The notes below the pieces were generated by a model that was not told the origin of the DNA, ran no database searches, and was given only the letters and a program-made list of their open reading frames with translations. Below are positions 16,113 through 24,766 of a stretch of DNA of 39,467 nucleotides, piece after piece. Source of the stretch: Candidatus Woodwardiibium gallinarum (GTDB lineage Bacteria > Bacillota > Clostridia > Oscillospirales > CAG-382); contig CAJFRY010000015.1 in NCBI GenBank assembly GCA_904419545.1, forward strand, positions 1 to 39,467, in the 5' to 3' direction. The translations under genes were made by a program, and so were the position numbers. Each line of letters starts with the position of its first letter. The stretch's first letter is position 1.

Positions 16113-16751
16113 ATGAGGATGCGTCCGAAAAAGAACCGTGACATCCGGCTTGAACGCGTCAGCGGCCTGCTTGCCGCAATGGACGGTGAGCGTGTGGATT
16201 TGTTGTCGAGCTTTGGTGCGGAGCGCGAACTGTTCGTCGAGCTGGGGTGCGGCAAGGGCGCGTTCGTTACCGGACTGTCCGAACGGTATCCAAGCGCGGC
16301 GCTGCTGGCGGTTGAGAAGGTGACCGATGTGGCCATGATGGCTATGGAAAAGGCGGACCGTGCCGGCTGCAAGAATGTTCGCTTTCTGATCGCCGACGGC
16401 GCTGCCATCGATGCACTTCTGCCCGCGGGATGCGTCACGCGTCTATATCTCAATTTCAGCGATCCCTGGCCGAAAAAGCGCAATGCGAAAAGACGATTGA
16501 CCAGCCCGCTTTTTTTGGAACGTTATAAAACAATTCTTGCGTCGGGCGGACGCATCTTTTTCAAAACCGATAACCGCCCGCTCTTCGATTATTCGCTTGA
16601 AACCTTCGATTCGTGCGGTTACGGACTCGAAAATATATGCTTCGATCTGCACAACAGTCCGCTTGCCGGTATGAATATTATGACCGAGTATGAGCGGACT
16701 TTTTCGGAAAAAGGCTTTGCCATAAATTACCTGGAAGCGTTTTTAAAATAA
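16113..16751 (+). CDS. trmB: tRNA (guanine-N7)-methyltransferase TrmB
   Basis: 212 aa. TrmB methylates G46 in the variable loop of tRNAs using S-adenosylmethionine. The SAM-binding motif is 'FVELGCGKGAFV' (about residues 42-53). The family-defining 'LYLNFSDPWPKKRNAKRRL' is at about 112-130. 'YERTFSEKGFAINYLEA' is the conserved end. The ATG at 16113 has AAAGGA upstream, and a second Met two codons later is an alternative. The gene ends inside the convergent murE gene (25-base overlap). The 177-base gap upstream (15936-16112) holds no recognisable gene or clear promoter. Confidence 0.94.
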   Translation: MRMRPKKNRDIRLERVSGLLAAMDGERVDLLSSFGAERELFVELGCGKGAFVTGLSERYPSAALLAVEKVTDVAMMAMEKADRAGCKNVRFLIADGAAIDALLPAGCVTRLYLNFSDPWPKKRNAKRRLTSPLFLERYKTILASGGRIFFKTDNRPLFDYSLETFDSCGYGLENICFDLHNSPLAGMNIMTEYERTFSEKGFAINYLEAFLK

Positions 16752-18214
16752 TCGGCTACGATCCGGCGCTCGTCAAACGGGTGTCGGACGCCTTTTATTT
16801 CCTCGTAATCCTGATCGCCTTTGCCGACGATGGCAACGATGTCTCCGCTGCCCGCCAGGCTCAACGCGTATTCGATGGCTTCTTTGCGGTCAGGTACGAC
16901 CACGGCCTTTTTGATGTTTTCTCCGGCGCCCTGCTTGATGTCCTCTATGATGTCGTTTACCTCCTCGTCCCGCGGGTTATCGGAAGTGATGACAGAAAAA
17001 TCCGCCATTTCGCAAATGATTTCACCCATTGCGTAGCGCCGCAGCTTCGAACGGTTGCCGCCGCAGCCGAATACGGCAATCAGCCGTTTCGGCTTGTAAA
17101 GCAGCAGCATATCAAACAGGCTTTTTACACTCAGCTCGTTGTGCGCATAATCCAGCAGTACACGCACGTCGCCCGTGCCGGGAACAATCTCTGTCCGCCC
17201 TTTTACCTTGACGGCGGCAAGGCCGGCTTGTATCGTCTCGTAGGAGACGCCGAAATTCCGCGCGGCAGCGACGGCGCCGAGCGCGTTGTAAACCGAAAAC
17301 AGGCCGGGCAGCGTCAGGAACAGCTCGTGTCGCTTGCCCCTCTCGCGGCAGGTGAAAACGGTGGAAAAACCGTCTGCAGATATGGTAAATTGCGGATTTT
17401 CCGCGCGGTAGTCAGCTTTTTCGGCCATTCCGAAAGTCAGCCGCCCGAAGCGATTGGCAACAACCTGATCGTAGTATTCGTCGTCGACGTTTCCGATTGA
17501 AAGTGCGCATTGGAAAAATAACTCTCGTTTGCAGGCGAGGTATTCTTCGAAGCTCTCATGCTCGCCCGGTCCGATGTGATCGGGCGAAAGGTTGGTGAAT
17601 ATGCCCAGATCAAAGAAAAGGTCGGCCGTGCGGTGCATTTTTACGCCCTGTGAGGATGCTTCAATCAGCACATATTCGCAGCCGCTCAGCCGCATCTCCC
17701 TTAAATAGCGGAATATTTCGTAGGATTCGGGCGTCGTGTTCGGCGTCTCGATTGTCTTTCCGTCGTACATAACCCCGAGTGTGCCGATGTATCCTACCTT
17801 GCGCCCTGCGGCTTCAAAAATCGATTTTAGGATCATACAGGTGCTTGTTTTGCCCTTGGTGCCCGTGACGGCAATGCAATGGGTCGCGCCGAGCTGACTC
17901 TCCGTTTTCGGGTCGAGTTCGAACAGGCTGCGCGACATAACCGAAAGTGCGCGCCGTGAGTCGGCCACCAGATAGGTGATGGCATCGTTGGGAAGGGGTA
18001 CTCTGTGCTCAACGACGAAATCGCGGCATCCGCGTTCGTAAGCGTCCATACAGCTTTCGTGACCGTCGTGGCTGGCGCCGCGCATCGCCACGAAAATCGT
18101 ACCCGGTTTCGCTTTGCGGGAGTCATAGACAATGTCTCGGATTTCTTTTCCGCTGTCCAGAAAGGAAGGAAAAAACGGATAGTCTGCAAACAATTTCAAA
18201 ATGTTCATATGCAC
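16727..18214 (-). CDS. murE: UDP-MurNAc-L-Ala-D-Glu--meso-DAP ligase MurE
   Basis: 495 aa. It adds meso-diaminopimelate to the peptidoglycan precursor dipeptide, using ATP, in the cytoplasm. The ATP loop is 'GTKGKTS' (118-124). The residue usually carbamylated is the Lys in 'ACKREL' (K229). 'DNPR' at 412-415 is the motif that selects meso-DAP rather than lysine, so the organism has DAP-type walls. The start could be the GTG at 18214 (six bases after AAAGGA) or the ATG at 18208, whose ATGA overlaps the dapF stop. Either way it is translationally coupled to dapF, which makes its substrate. Confidence 0.95.
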   Translation of the reverse strand: MHMNILKLFADYPFFPSFLDSGKEIRDIVYDSRKAKPGTIFVAMRGASHDGHESCMDAYERGCRDFVVEHRVPLPNDAITYLVADSRRALSVMSRSLFELDPKTESQLGATHCIAVTGTKGKTSTCMILKSIFEAAGRKVGYIGTLGVMYDGKTIETPNTTPESYEIFRYLREMRLSGCEYVLIEASSQGVKMHRTADLFFDLGIFTNLSPDHIGPGEHESFEEYLACKRELFFQCALSIGNVDDEYYDQVVANRFGRLTFGMAEKADYRAENPQFTISADGFSTVFTCRERGKRHELFLTLPGLFSVYNALGAVAAARNFGVSYETIQAGLAAVKVKGRTEIVPGTGDVRVLLDYAHNELSVKSLFDMLLLYKPKRLIAVFGCGGNRSKLRRYAMGEIICEMADFSVITSDNPRDEEVNDIIEDIKQGAGENIKKAVVVPDRKEAIEYALSLAGSGDIVAIVGKGDQDYEEIKGVRHPFDERRIVADYFKNASR

Positions 18215-19107
18215 TCTCGCTCCTTTCGTCCGGCCTCGCGTTCGGCGGCGAAGAAAGCCTCGGCCGCGCGTTCGTCCACGACGCCGTCATATACGATTTC
18301 GGACGGGCCGGTCATCAGCAGATCGTCCGATGCTCTGTCCCATTCGATGCGGATGATGCCGCCGAGCTGGCGCACCTCTGTCTTTGGTTCGCAGCGTCCT
18401 GTCAGTGCGCCCGCGACCGTTGCGACGCAGCAGCCTGTACCGCAGGCCAATGTTTCGCCGCAGTTGCGCTCCCATGTGCGCATAAAGAGTGTGTTTTTGT
18501 CTATGACCTGTGCAAATTCGACGTTGGTTTTTTGCGGGAAGGCGGAATGATTTTCGATTGCCGCGCCGTACAGGGAGAGATCCAGCGATGCGACATCTTC
18601 AATAAAGGAGGCGCAGTGCGGATTGCCCATAGATACCGCCGTAATGCGGAACAGCCGTCCCGCAGCCTCGATGGGGTGGTCGACACATCGTCCGCCGCTG
18701 TTGTCGAGCATGACGGGAACGCGCGCGCAGTCCAGCACCGGCGCGCCCAGCGACGCCGTGATCATAGAAACGTGTCCGCTTTTGAGCGTAAGGTACAGTT
18801 TTTTAAGTCCGCCGAGCGTTTCAATGGTAAATGCAGTTTTAGTGGTGAAGCCCTTTTCATATACCAGCTTGGCGGTGCTGCGCAATGCGTTGCCGCACAT
18901 TTCGGCCTCGCTGCCGTCGGGATTGAACACGCGCATACGGAAGTCGGCCTTCTCGGAGGGACAAATCAGAATCATTCCGTCCGAACCGACGCCGAAATGG
19001 CGGCGGGAAAGAAAGCGCGCCCAGGCGGAGGGATTCTCCATTTGCTGCGTAAACAGCTCAATGTAGATGTAATCGTTGCCGAGCGCCTGCATTTTCGTGA
19101 ATTTCAT
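18205..19107 (-). CDS. dapF: diaminopimelate epimerase DapF
   Basis: 300 aa. It converts LL-DAP to meso-DAP, which the adjacent MurE uses. The two catalytic cysteines are present: C71 in 'MCGNALR' (the family usually has MCGNG, so a Gly to Ala change follows the Cys-Gly-Asn) and C222 in 'ACGTG'. 'GNDYIYIE' near the N-terminus and 'MGNPHCASF' are also typical, and the length is slightly above the usual 270-280. The ATG at 19107 follows AAAGGA. It is the first gene of a dapF-murE operon with overlapping ends, driven by the promoter at 19188-19216. Confidence 0.95.
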   Translation of the reverse strand: MKFTKMQALGNDYIYIELFTQQMENPSAWARFLSRRHFGVGSDGMILICPSEKADFRMRVFNPDGSEAEMCGNALRSTAKLVYEKGFTTKTAFTIETLGGLKKLYLTLKSGHVSMITASLGAPVLDCARVPVMLDNSGGRCVDHPIEAAGRLFRITAVSMGNPHCASFIEDVASLDLSLYGAAIENHSAFPQKTNVEFAQVIDKNTLFMRTWERNCGETLACGTGCCVATVAGALTGRCEPKTEVRQLGGIIRIEWDRASDDLLMTGPSEIVYDGVVDERAAEAFFAAEREAGRKERECI

Positions 19108-19187
19108 ATCGGTCTTGTTCCTTTCCGTCCGCCCCTTTCGGTTATGCCGGGATGGGAAGCGGGAAATGCCCTTCGTTTCTCAGGTAG

Positions 19188-19216
19188 ATTATAGCATTTG
19201 GAATCGTTTTTTTCAA
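19188..19216 (-). promoter_or_regulatory. sigma-A promoter of the dapF-murE operon
   Basis: On the minus strand TTGAAA (19211-19216) and TATAAT (19188-19193) are 17 bases apart, with TG just upstream of the -10 box (extended -10). The leader is about 75 bases. The plus-strand promoter of the next gene must lie in the same 200-base gap. A TGG-TATTAT at about 19266 is a weak candidate. Confidence 0.85.
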
Positions 19217-19314
19217 TATCCGAGGAACATTTTTTTGAAATCCTATTCCCTTTTGCTTTTGGATATGGTATTATATTGCCGTACATATATATGCGAATAT
19301 GCGGAGTTATAAAG

Positions 19315-19884
19315 ATGGAAAATACGTTTTTTGCCACCCTGTTTCGGATGAAATACATATCACGCTGGGGGCTGATGCGCTGTAATTTCGGGGAAAATCT
19401 TTCCGAGCATTCGCTGGAGGTCGCTTTCCTTGCCCACGCGCTTGCGCTCATCGGCAATCAGGTGTTCGGCAAAGCATATGACTGCGGCGCTGTCTGCGTC
19501 AAAGCGATGTACCACGACGCGCCCGAAATTCTGACCGGCGATCTGCCCACGCCGGTGAAATACTATAATGCGGAAACAAAAAAAGCATATGACATCGTGG
19601 AAGAAGCGGCCAAGGCGCGCTTTGCCCAAAGCCTGCCGGCCGAGCTGCGCGACGGCTATGCCGACATTTTCCGCTATACCGAGGATGAAAAACGTCTCAT
19701 CAAGGCCGCCGATAAGCTCGCCGCGCTGCTGAAGTGCAAGACCGAGCTGGACAGTGGCAACCGCGAGTTCGCGCCCGCAATGGCATCAGTCGAAGCGACG
19801 CTGAAGGGGATGGGAATGGAGGAGGTCGGGTATTTTCTCGACCGCTTCTATGCCGCCTTTTCGCTGCCTCTCGATTTGATATAA
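19315..19884 (+). CDS. YfbR-like HD-domain 5'-deoxynucleotidase
   Basis: 189 aa. HD-domain phosphohydrolases of this family remove phosphate from deoxynucleoside monophosphates. The metal ligands are visible: His in 'SEHSLEVAFLAHAL', the HD pair in 'MYHDAPEILTGDLPTPVKY', and Asp in 'KAADKLAALLKCKTE'. 'FRMKYISRWGLMR' at the N-terminus is typical. The ATG at 19315 is preceded by GGAG at eight bases. It is the first of a run of plus-strand genes and lies 35 bases before the sugar isomerase. It could help balance deoxynucleotide pools, with no clear link to the downstream sugar and amino-acid genes. Confidence 0.9.
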   Translation: MENTFFATLFRMKYISRWGLMRCNFGENLSEHSLEVAFLAHALALIGNQVFGKAYDCGAVCVKAMYHDAPEILTGDLPTPVKYYNAETKKAYDIVEEAAKARFAQSLPAELRDGYADIFRYTEDEKRLIKAADKLAALLKCKTELDSGNREFAPAMASVEATLKGMGMEEVGYFLDRFYAAFSLPLDLI

Positions 19885-19919
19885 AAACATTTTTAAGTAA
19901 AGAAAGGAATCAAACAGCT

Positions 19920-20711
19920 ATGAAACTCGGTCTCATATCCGACTCCCTGCGCCTCGATTTTCCGAGCAGCATCGCGAAAGCGGCGGAGCTGGGCGTCAGC
20001 GGCGTTCAGAAGTATCTCACCGGCGGTGAATTTTCCGCAGAGAATATGACAAAGGAGAAGATCCGCGAAATCAAGGATATCATGTCCTCCAACGGCATCG
20101 TATTCTCCGCCATCTGCGGCGACTTCGGCCTGAATCTGGACGACGCGACTATTGTCGACAAATCCAAGCGCGTGCTTGACGCGGCTAAGGAGCTGGGCTG
20201 CGACATCGTTACCACTCACATCGGCCATCTTACGGTTGAGGATTCGCCGTTTATGGAGGCTGTACGGAAAAACGCCCGCGCACTCGCCGAATATGCCGAC
20301 AGCATGGGCTCGTACTTTGCCGCCGAGACCGGCACCGAGAAGGCGCCTGTTCTCAAGGCGTTCCTCGATTCGTTGGGCGCCAAGGGGCTGCGCGTCAATT
20401 ACGACCCGGCCAATCTTGTGATGGTTGCAGGCGATGATCCTGTTGCAGGTGTGTATACGCTGAAAGATTACATCGTACATACACACGCCAAGGACGGCAT
20501 CAAGACCGGCGAGAACAGCTTTCTCGAGGTTCCGCTCGGCACCGGCGGCGTCGATTGGGATAAATACATCGCCGCGCTCAATGACATCGGTTATACCGGC
20601 TATCTGACGGTGGAGAGGGAGGTCGGTGAGGATCCGGCTGCCGATATCGTCATGGCTGTAAATTTCCTGCGCGAGAAGCTCGCTGCGCAGAATATCAGGA
20701 TAGAAAAATAA
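19920..20711 (+). CDS. sugar phosphate isomerase/epimerase (TIM barrel), 263 aa
   Basis: This is a single-domain xylose-isomerase-like TIM barrel. The probable metal and catalytic residues are Glu in 'FAAETGTE', Asp in 'VNYDPANLV', His in 'VHTHAKDG', and Glu in 'LTVEREVG'. The 'GTGGVDW' turn before the last strand is also typical. The ATG at 19920 follows AAAGGAAT at good spacing. The next gene, 49 bases on, is an oxidoreductase of the mannonate type, so the pair probably acts in hexuronate or related sugar breakdown. The exact substrate cannot be read from sequence. A short CCGTTT/AAACGG hairpin (about 20714-20732) lies between the two genes. Confidence 0.85.
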   Translation: MKLGLISDSLRLDFPSSIAKAAELGVSGVQKYLTGGEFSAENMTKEKIREIKDIMSSNGIVFSAICGDFGLNLDDATIVDKSKRVLDAAKELGCDIVTTHIGHLTVEDSPFMEAVRKNARALAEYADSMGSYFAAETGTEKAPVLKAFLDSLGAKGLRVNYDPANLVMVAGDDPVAGVYTLKDYIVHTHAKDGIKTGENSFLEVPLGTGGVDWDKYIAALNDIGYTGYLTVEREVGEDPAADIVMAVNFLREKLAAQNIRIEK

Positions 20712-20760
20712 AATTCCGTTTTCATAGAAACGGGATAGGGAAAGAGACGGGATAAATCGT

Positions 20761-21618
20761 ATGGCAGTTCCATTCAAAATAGACCTTCGCGGCAAAACAG
20801 CCGTTGTCACCGGCGGCGGCGGCGTGCTCTGTTCGGCTTTCTGCGAGGCGCTGGCCGAGTGCGGCGCTTCTGTTGCCGTGCTCGATTTGACAGTCGAGCG
20901 CGCCGCGGCCACGGCGGATCGTATCCGTGCGCAGGGCGGACAGGCGCTTCCGCTGGGAGCGGATGTGCTCGACCGCGAGAGTCTGCAAAAGGCGCTTGTG
21001 CAAATTGAAGCGTCGTTCGGGGCGGTGGATATCCTCATCAACGGTGCCGGCGGCAATAACCCGAAAGCACAGACGACGAAGGAGTATCTGTTCCCCGAAG
21101 ACCTCGACGGCGGGCCGGACGAGAGCGTCAAGACCTTTTTCGACCTCGATCCGGCCGGGGTGAATTTTGTGTTCAACCTCAACTTTCTCGGCACGCTGCT
21201 TCCGACGCAGGTCTTTGCAAAAGAGCTGGCCAAGCGCAGCGGGACGGTCATCAATATCTCGTCGATGAACGCGTTCCGGCCGCTGACCAAGATCCCCGCG
21301 TACTCAGCGGCCAAGAGCGCCGTGTCCAACCTTACGCAGTGGCTGGCCGTCCACTTTTCCAAGGTGGGCGTGCGCGTTAACGCCATCGCGCCCGGCTTCT
21401 TCGTCACCGACCAGAACCGTGCGCTGCTCTATGACGCGGACGGTAAGCCTACGCCGCGCACGGACAAGATTCTTGCTCATACGCCGATGAACCGCTTCGG
21501 TGAGCCGTCCGATCTGATCGGTACGCTGCTTTATCTGTGCGATGCGAACGCTTCCGGTTTTGTCAACGGCACGGTGATTCCTGTGGACGGCGGCTTTGCA
21601 GCGTATTCGGGTGTTTGA
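20761..21618 (+). CDS. SDR oxidoreductase, D-mannonate oxidoreductase-like
   Basis: 285 aa, a short-chain dehydrogenase. The NAD(P)-binding motif is 'TGGGGVL' (17-23) and the structural motif is 'NGAGGN'. The catalytic Ser is in 'INISSMNAF', and Tyr181 and Lys185 are in 'YSAAK'. An insertion of about 45 residues after 'GAGGNNP' (with 'FFDLDPAGVNFVFNLNFLGT') is characteristic of the subgroup that interconverts D-mannonate and D-fructuronate (UxuB/YjmF-like). The ribosome binding site is a weak GGGAAAGAGACGGG. The gene stops 17 bases before leuA. Together with the upstream isomerase it suggests uronate catabolism. The dehydrogenase class is sure, the substrate less so. Confidence 0.82.
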   Translation: MAVPFKIDLRGKTAVVTGGGGVLCSAFCEALAECGASVAVLDLTVERAAATADRIRAQGGQALPLGADVLDRESLQKALVQIEASFGAVDILINGAGGNNPKAQTTKEYLFPEDLDGGPDESVKTFFDLDPAGVNFVFNLNFLGTLLPTQVFAKELAKRSGTVINISSMNAFRPLTKIPAYSAAKSAVSNLTQWLAVHFSKVGVRVNAIAPGFFVTDQNRALLYDADGKPTPRTDKILAHTPMNRFGEPSDLIGTLLYLCDANASGFVNGTVIPVDGGFAAYSGV

Positions 21619-21635
21619 ATCGGAGGTGCCGCGTT

Positions 21636-23165
21636 TTGGGCAGAAGAATTCGGATTTTTGACACCACGCTTCGCGACGGCGAGCAGACGCCGGGCGTAAA
21701 CCTGAACATTTCCGATAAGCTCAGGATTGCCCACGTGCTCGCCGGACTCGGCGTGGATGTGATCGAGGCCGGGTTTCCGGCCTCCTCACAGGATGATTTC
21801 GTGGCTGTACGCCGGGTCTCCGAGCAGATCAGGGGTCCTGTCATCTGTGCGCTTGCGCGCGCGGAAGAGAGGGACATCCGCCGTGCGGCCGAGGCGCTGG
21901 AAAAGGCGGAGAAAAGCCGTATCCATATTTTCATTGCCTCCAGCGATATTCATTTGCAGTATAAGCTGAAAATGACCCGTGAGCAGGTCCGGGCGCGGAC
22001 GGCTGCATCGGTGCGTCTTGCACGCAGCCTGTGTGCGGACGTTCAGTTCTCCGCCGAGGATGCCAGTCGCTCCGACCCCGCTTTCCTCTGCGAGCTGTTT
22101 GAGACAGCCATAGAAAACGGAGCATCCACCGTCAATATCGCCGACACTGTCGGCTACGCCGTGCCCGACGAATTCGCCGCGCTTATTCGCCGTGTGATGG
22201 GCGGCACGCGCAATTTGGGCGATACGGTTGTATCGGTGCATTGTCATAACGACCTCGGGATGGCTACGGCCAATTCGCTTGCTGCTTTAATGGCGGGCGC
22301 GGGGCAGGTCGAATGTACGCTTAACGGCTTGGGAGAGCGCGCAGGCAATGCTGCGGCAGAGGAAATCGTGATGGCGCTGCAGACGCGGCATGATTTGTTC
22401 GGCTTGGAGCATGGCGTTGATACGCGTATGTTCTCCAGGGCAAGCAAAACCGTCGCTTCGGTTACCGGCGTATATGTGCCGCAGAATAAGCCTGTCGTGG
22501 GCAAAAACGCATTTGTGCATGACGCAGGCATCCACCAGCACGGCGTGCTCGCAAACCCGCTGACATATGAAATTATGACCCCGCAGTCGGTCGGGCTGAC
22601 CGGTACGGGCCTTGCGCTCGGCAAGCTCTCGGGACATCATGCGTTCGAGGAGAAACTGTCCGAGCTGGGTTTGGTTGTCGACCCTGCTGTCTCGCTCGCG
22701 GCTTTCAATGCGTTTAAGGACCTTGCATGCCGCAAAAAGGATGTGTCGGATGACGACGTCCGAGCGCTGGTGGAGGAAGCGGTTTACGACTCGCATATTG
22801 TCGACGGCTACGAGTTGGATACCTTCCAGATCCAAAGTGGCAACCGTATGCAGGCGATGGCGCTCGTATCCCTTTCCCGCAAGGGTGAAAAGTTTACCGA
22901 GACCGGCGCGGGCGAAGGACCGATCGACGCCAGCTTCAATGCCATCAACCGCATCGTCGGTCAGGATTTCAAACTGCTTTTTTATAATATCAAGGCCGTC
23001 ACCGGCGGTACCGACGCACTCGGCGAAGTGCGCGTGCGTATCACCGACGCTGCAGGACATGAGTTTCCCGGGAAAGGCGTGTCCACCGATATTATCAAAT
23101 CCAGTATCCGGGCGTATATCAACGCGATCAATCGTTCCATGATACAGGGGGATACAGGGGCGTGA
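21636..23165 (+). CDS. leuA: 2-isopropylmalate synthase LeuA
   Basis: 509 aa from a TTG start at 21636 with GGAGG nine bases upstream. It condenses acetyl-CoA with 2-oxoisovalerate, the first step of leucine synthesis. 'DTTLRDGEQTPG' (9-20) is the catalytic start, with the Glu that separates LeuA from CimA. 'VDVIEAGFPASS' follows, then the metal-binding 'HCHNDLGMA' and 'GLGERAGN'. 'HDAGIHQHG' comes before the linker. The C-terminal LeuA dimer/regulatory domain (about 395-500) ends 'GVSTDIIKSSIRAYINAINR', so feedback control by leucine is possible. leuB, leuC and leuD are not in the window. A longer reading into the previous gene is excluded by the clear ribosome binding site. Confidence 0.93.
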   Translation: MGRRIRIFDTTLRDGEQTPGVNLNISDKLRIAHVLAGLGVDVIEAGFPASSQDDFVAVRRVSEQIRGPVICALARAEERDIRRAAEALEKAEKSRIHIFIASSDIHLQYKLKMTREQVRARTAASVRLARSLCADVQFSAEDASRSDPAFLCELFETAIENGASTVNIADTVGYAVPDEFAALIRRVMGGTRNLGDTVVSVHCHNDLGMATANSLAALMAGAGQVECTLNGLGERAGNAAAEEIVMALQTRHDLFGLEHGVDTRMFSRASKTVASVTGVYVPQNKPVVGKNAFVHDAGIHQHGVLANPLTYEIMTPQSVGLTGTGLALGKLSGHHAFEEKLSELGLVVDPAVSLAAFNAFKDLACRKKDVSDDDVRALVEEAVYDSHIVDGYELDTFQIQSGNRMQAMALVSLSRKGEKFTETGAGEGPIDASFNAINRIVGQDFKLLFYNIKAVTGGTDALGEVRVRITDAAGHEFPGKGVSTDIIKSSIRAYINAINRSMIQGDTGA

Positions 23166-23241
23166 ATGCGCGCGTACTTTGAAAAACGTTTTTGATGGAT
23201 GGTCTTTTTGTGACGATTACAAGAAAGAAGGCTGTATTTTT

Positions 23242-24714
23242 ATGTTCGGAAAATATTTTGGCAGATTCGTCGCAACCGTTTTGCTTGTTGCCGTTTTTTC
23301 CTGCACCCTCTTCTCCTGCAAATCCGCCGGCGACGAAAGCAGTTCCCCGGCTTCGGATGCCTCCGGCAGTACTGTTGAGGTTGATGCGTATCGTGATGAA
23401 AACGGGAATTACAAAGCCGCTCTTCCGGATAAAGACTGGGGAGAGCGTGAATTCCGTATTCTTGTCCGCAGTCAAAAATTCGGAACCTACCAGTCTGATG
23501 ATTTCACGACCCATAGCACAATGTACGGCGACTTGATCAATGATCAGGTCTTTGAACGCAACGCCCGTGTCGAGGAACGTTATAACGTAAAAATTGTTCC
23601 GGTTCTGAGTGATTCACCGCTTACGGATATCCGTACCGAGGTTATGGCGGGTACCGATATGTTCGATGCGGCGATGCCTACGCTGCGTGAGGCGGCAGTG
23701 CTGGCAGGCGAAGGCAGTCTGTATGATTTGCGCTCATTTGCGTATATTGATTTGGAAGCGCCATGGTGGGATAAAAATGCGACGGAAGCCTTTTCTTTCG
23801 GCAATGCCGTTTATTTTACGACCGGTGATATTACCATCCTCAATAAAGTCTGCACCAATTCGATTCTTTTCAATAAGGACATCATTAAAAACAACAATAT
23901 GGAAGACCCTTATGCGCTCGTACGGGAACATAAATGGACATTTGACAAACTCGTCGAAATGGCTAAGGCTGCCGCTACAGATCCGAGCGAGGAAAACCGT
24001 GTCTACGGCATGGTTTCATCTTATTATGACGTCCAGGGGCTGATCGGCAGCACGGGTACAACGATTTGCAAAAAAGACGAAAACGACTATCCTTATCTCA
24101 GCTTCGGTGACGAACGCTCGCAGACGATAGCCCGGCGGATTTTGGAGACATTTGCCGACTCCGGGTCGTGGGCGATTTACGCGCAGGAGTGTGAAGAGCC
24201 GATTTGGGACACTTCTTTTGCCATATTTTATGAAGGAGACGCGCTTTTTAGGATATCGGCCTTTTCCGCCACAACCAAAATGCGTGCGTATGACATCGAC
24301 TTCGGTATTCTGCCGCTTCCGTTGTGGAATGAGGATCAGGAGAATTATTATTCCTACTGCGGCACCGGTGAAGTTGCCGGTCTGACGATCCCGATTTGCG
24401 TGTCTGATCCGGAATTTTCCGCCTTTATTGTCGAAGCCTGTGCTGCCGAGGCGAAGAATACGCTCACGCCTGCGTATTATGAGGTCAATTTGCTCGGTCG
24501 GGATGTTCGTGATGATGAGAGCGAGGAAATGCTTGACATCATTTTTGACAATATCCTTTACGATGCCGGAGAAGCCTATGACTTCGGACAGATGGGCACG
24601 GTTCTTGCCACACTGGTTCAGAACAGAAGCGCCGATATCACTTCGGCATTCGATGCGGTCAGAGATCAGATCAATGCAGAGATACAGGACATCATCGACC
24701 TGTACAAAAACTAA
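23242..24714 (+). CDS. extracellular solute-binding lipoprotein, 490 aa
   Basis: The N-terminus is a lipoprotein signal: a hydrophobic core at residues 9-24 and lipobox L-F-S-C with the lipidated Cys at 26, then a Ser/Asp-rich linker. The rest has the pattern of large family-1 solute-binding proteins used by carbohydrate (CUT1) ABC importers: 'NDQVFERNARVEERYNVKI', 'EVMAGTDMFDAAM', 'LFNKDIIKNNNMEDPYALV', 'WTFDKLVEMAKAA'. The ATG at 23242 has AAGG about a dozen bases upstream. No permease genes lie beside it. It sits between leuA and cimA with gaps of 76 and 52 bases, an odd place for a sugar-binding protein. The ligand is unknown. Confidence 0.85.
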   Translation: MFGKYFGRFVATVLLVAVFSCTLFSCKSAGDESSSPASDASGSTVEVDAYRDENGNYKAALPDKDWGEREFRILVRSQKFGTYQSDDFTTHSTMYGDLINDQVFERNARVEERYNVKIVPVLSDSPLTDIRTEVMAGTDMFDAAMPTLREAAVLAGEGSLYDLRSFAYIDLEAPWWDKNATEAFSFGNAVYFTTGDITILNKVCTNSILFNKDIIKNNNMEDPYALVREHKWTFDKLVEMAKAAATDPSEENRVYGMVSSYYDVQGLIGSTGTTICKKDENDYPYLSFGDERSQTIARRILETFADSGSWAIYAQECEEPIWDTSFAIFYEGDALFRISAFSATTKMRAYDIDFGILPLPLWNEDQENYYSYCGTGEVAGLTIPICVSDPEFSAFIVEACAAEAKNTLTPAYYEVNLLGRDVRDDESEEMLDIIFDNILYDAGEAYDFGQMGTVLATLVQNRSADITSAFDAVRDQINAEIQDIIDLYKN

Positions 24715-24766
24715 AACGCACGCAGCAGGAAACGCGTCTTCCTGCGTGAAAAGGAGCTTAAATCCA

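Noticed and set aside
19893..21407. 504-aa open frame on the minus strand
   Set aside because: It is antisense to the sugar isomerase and SDR genes, which have clear motifs and ribosome binding sites.
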